Source of the DNA: Treponema sp.
GTDB lineage: Bacteria; Spirochaetota; Spirochaetia; Treponematales; Breznakiellaceae
Direction of reading: 5' to 3'
NCBI GenBank assembly: GCA_031288575.1
Contig: JAITRD010000033.1
Location: 1 to 5,752 of the forward strand
DNA: 5,752 nucleotides
Under the pieces are notes generated by a model that worked only from the letters and a program-made list of their open reading frames with translations, ran no database searches and was not told where the DNA came from. This document shows, piece after piece, positions 5,647 through 5,752 of this stretch. Each line of letters starts with the position of its first letter. The stretch's first letter is position 1. The position numbers were made by a program, and so were the translations under genes.

Positions 5647-5690
5647 ATTATACCGTTTTACCACACCTACACGGTGCCGGATCCCCGCAG
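5631..5690 (-). promoter_or_regulatory. Candidate antiterminator fold competing with the attenuator
   Basis: CTGCGGG (5690-5684) in the late leader ORF can pair with CTCGCGG (5637-5631), the inner left arm of the terminator, by 7 bp with two G-U pairs. After a 2-nt bulge, TCC (5681-5679) pairs with GGA (5640-5638). Within the enclosed loop ACCGT (5675-5671) can pair with ACGGT (5656-5652). Alternatively ACGGT (5656-5652) can pair with ACCGT (5645-5641). Both routes sequester the terminator left arm. The pairings are seen directly; that they form in vivo is inference and no energies were computed. Confidence 0.6.
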
Positions 5691-5750
5691 CCCAAAAGCG
5701 TCTCCATGATGGTGGTGATGATGGCCGGCCAGGGTAAAAATCCGATTCAT
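5667..5750 (-). CDS. hisL: His operon leader peptide with six consecutive histidines
   Basis: A 27-codon ORF starting at ATG 5750 and ending with TAG at 5669-5667. It begins MNRIFTLAG, then has six His codons (CAT CAT CAC CAC CAT CAT, 5723-5706), then GDAFGLRGSGTV. It plays the role of enterobacterial HisL: a ribosome translating it senses charged tRNA-His. When histidine is scarce the ribosome stalls on the His run, leaving 5690-5679 free to pair with the terminator arm. When histidine is plentiful it reaches the stop, covers that segment and lets the terminator form. The ribosome site lies beyond the window edge (only two bases upstream are present), so initiation at this ATG cannot be verified and an upstream in-frame start is possible. 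The symbol hisL is applied by function; the peptide shares no similarity with E. coli HisL that I can see apart from the His run. It is too short to be found by ordinary gene callers. Confidence 0.88.
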   Translation of the reverse strand: MNRIFTLAGHHHHHHGDAFGLRGSGTV

Positions 5751-5752
5751 GG

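Noticed and set aside
5647..5652. Perfect TATAAT on the minus strand between the leader stop and terminator
   Set aside because: No acceptable -35 hexamer lies 16-18 nt upstream and there is no extended -10 TG. It sits in the loop region of the attenuator and is better explained as an AU-rich loop. The true promoter should lie beyond the right edge.
5667..5750. Engineered hexahistidine tag (His6 followed downstream by a GGATCC site and GSG)
   Set aside because: The run uses mixed CAT/CAC codons, is an independent short ORF ending in TAG and is followed by a terminator with matching antiterminator arms before hisG, as expected for natural attenuation.

Overview
The window holds one gene cluster: a nearly complete histidine biosynthesis operon, read entirely from the minus strand (right to left in window coordinates). 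In transcription order it contains a histidine-rich leader peptide (5750-5667), an attenuator terminator (about 5646-5602), hisG (5590-4736), a 167-nt intergenic stretch with a repeat-like element, hisB (4568-3867), hisH (3870-3238), hisF (3232-2387), a hisA-hisI-hisE fusion (2393-1035) and hisC (1026 to the window edge, 3' end missing). I see no credible gene on the plus strand. The long plus-strand open frames are mirror images of GC-rich minus-strand genes.

Together these genes cover most of the pathway from PRPP and ATP to histidinol phosphate. HisG makes phosphoribosyl-ATP. The HisE and HisI domains hydrolyse it and open the ring. The HisA domain isomerises the product. HisH and HisF form imidazole glycerol phosphate (IGP) and release AICAR. 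HisB dehydrates IGP, and HisC transaminates the resulting ketone. Histidinol dehydrogenase (hisD) and a histidinol-phosphate phosphatase are not in the window. HisB carries no phosphatase domain. HisG is the long form with its own C-terminal regulatory domain, so it should not need HisZ.

Two features stand out. First, the leader encodes six consecutive His codons (CAT CAT CAC CAC CAT CAT), followed by a strong hairpin with a U9 tail directly before the hisG ribosome site. A segment late in the leader ORF can pair with the left arm of the terminator, and it is placed correctly for ribosome-stalling attenuation. Second, HisA, HisI and HisE form a single 452-residue polypeptide, so three steps of the pathway are joined in one chain. 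HisIE fusions are common; fusion to HisA is unusual as far as I know. HisA, HisF and HisB also carry Pro/Gly-rich insertions or tails, and HisH and HisB each have a substitution in a normally conserved motif.

The organism is a bacterium with GC-rich DNA (roughly 60% by eye), favouring CGG, CCC, GGG and TTT codons, with tight gene spacing and strong Shine-Dalgarno sites. Taxonomy cannot be fixed from this window. The codon style and the intergenic palindrome remind me of Spirochaetota (treponeme relatives), but this is a low-confidence impression.
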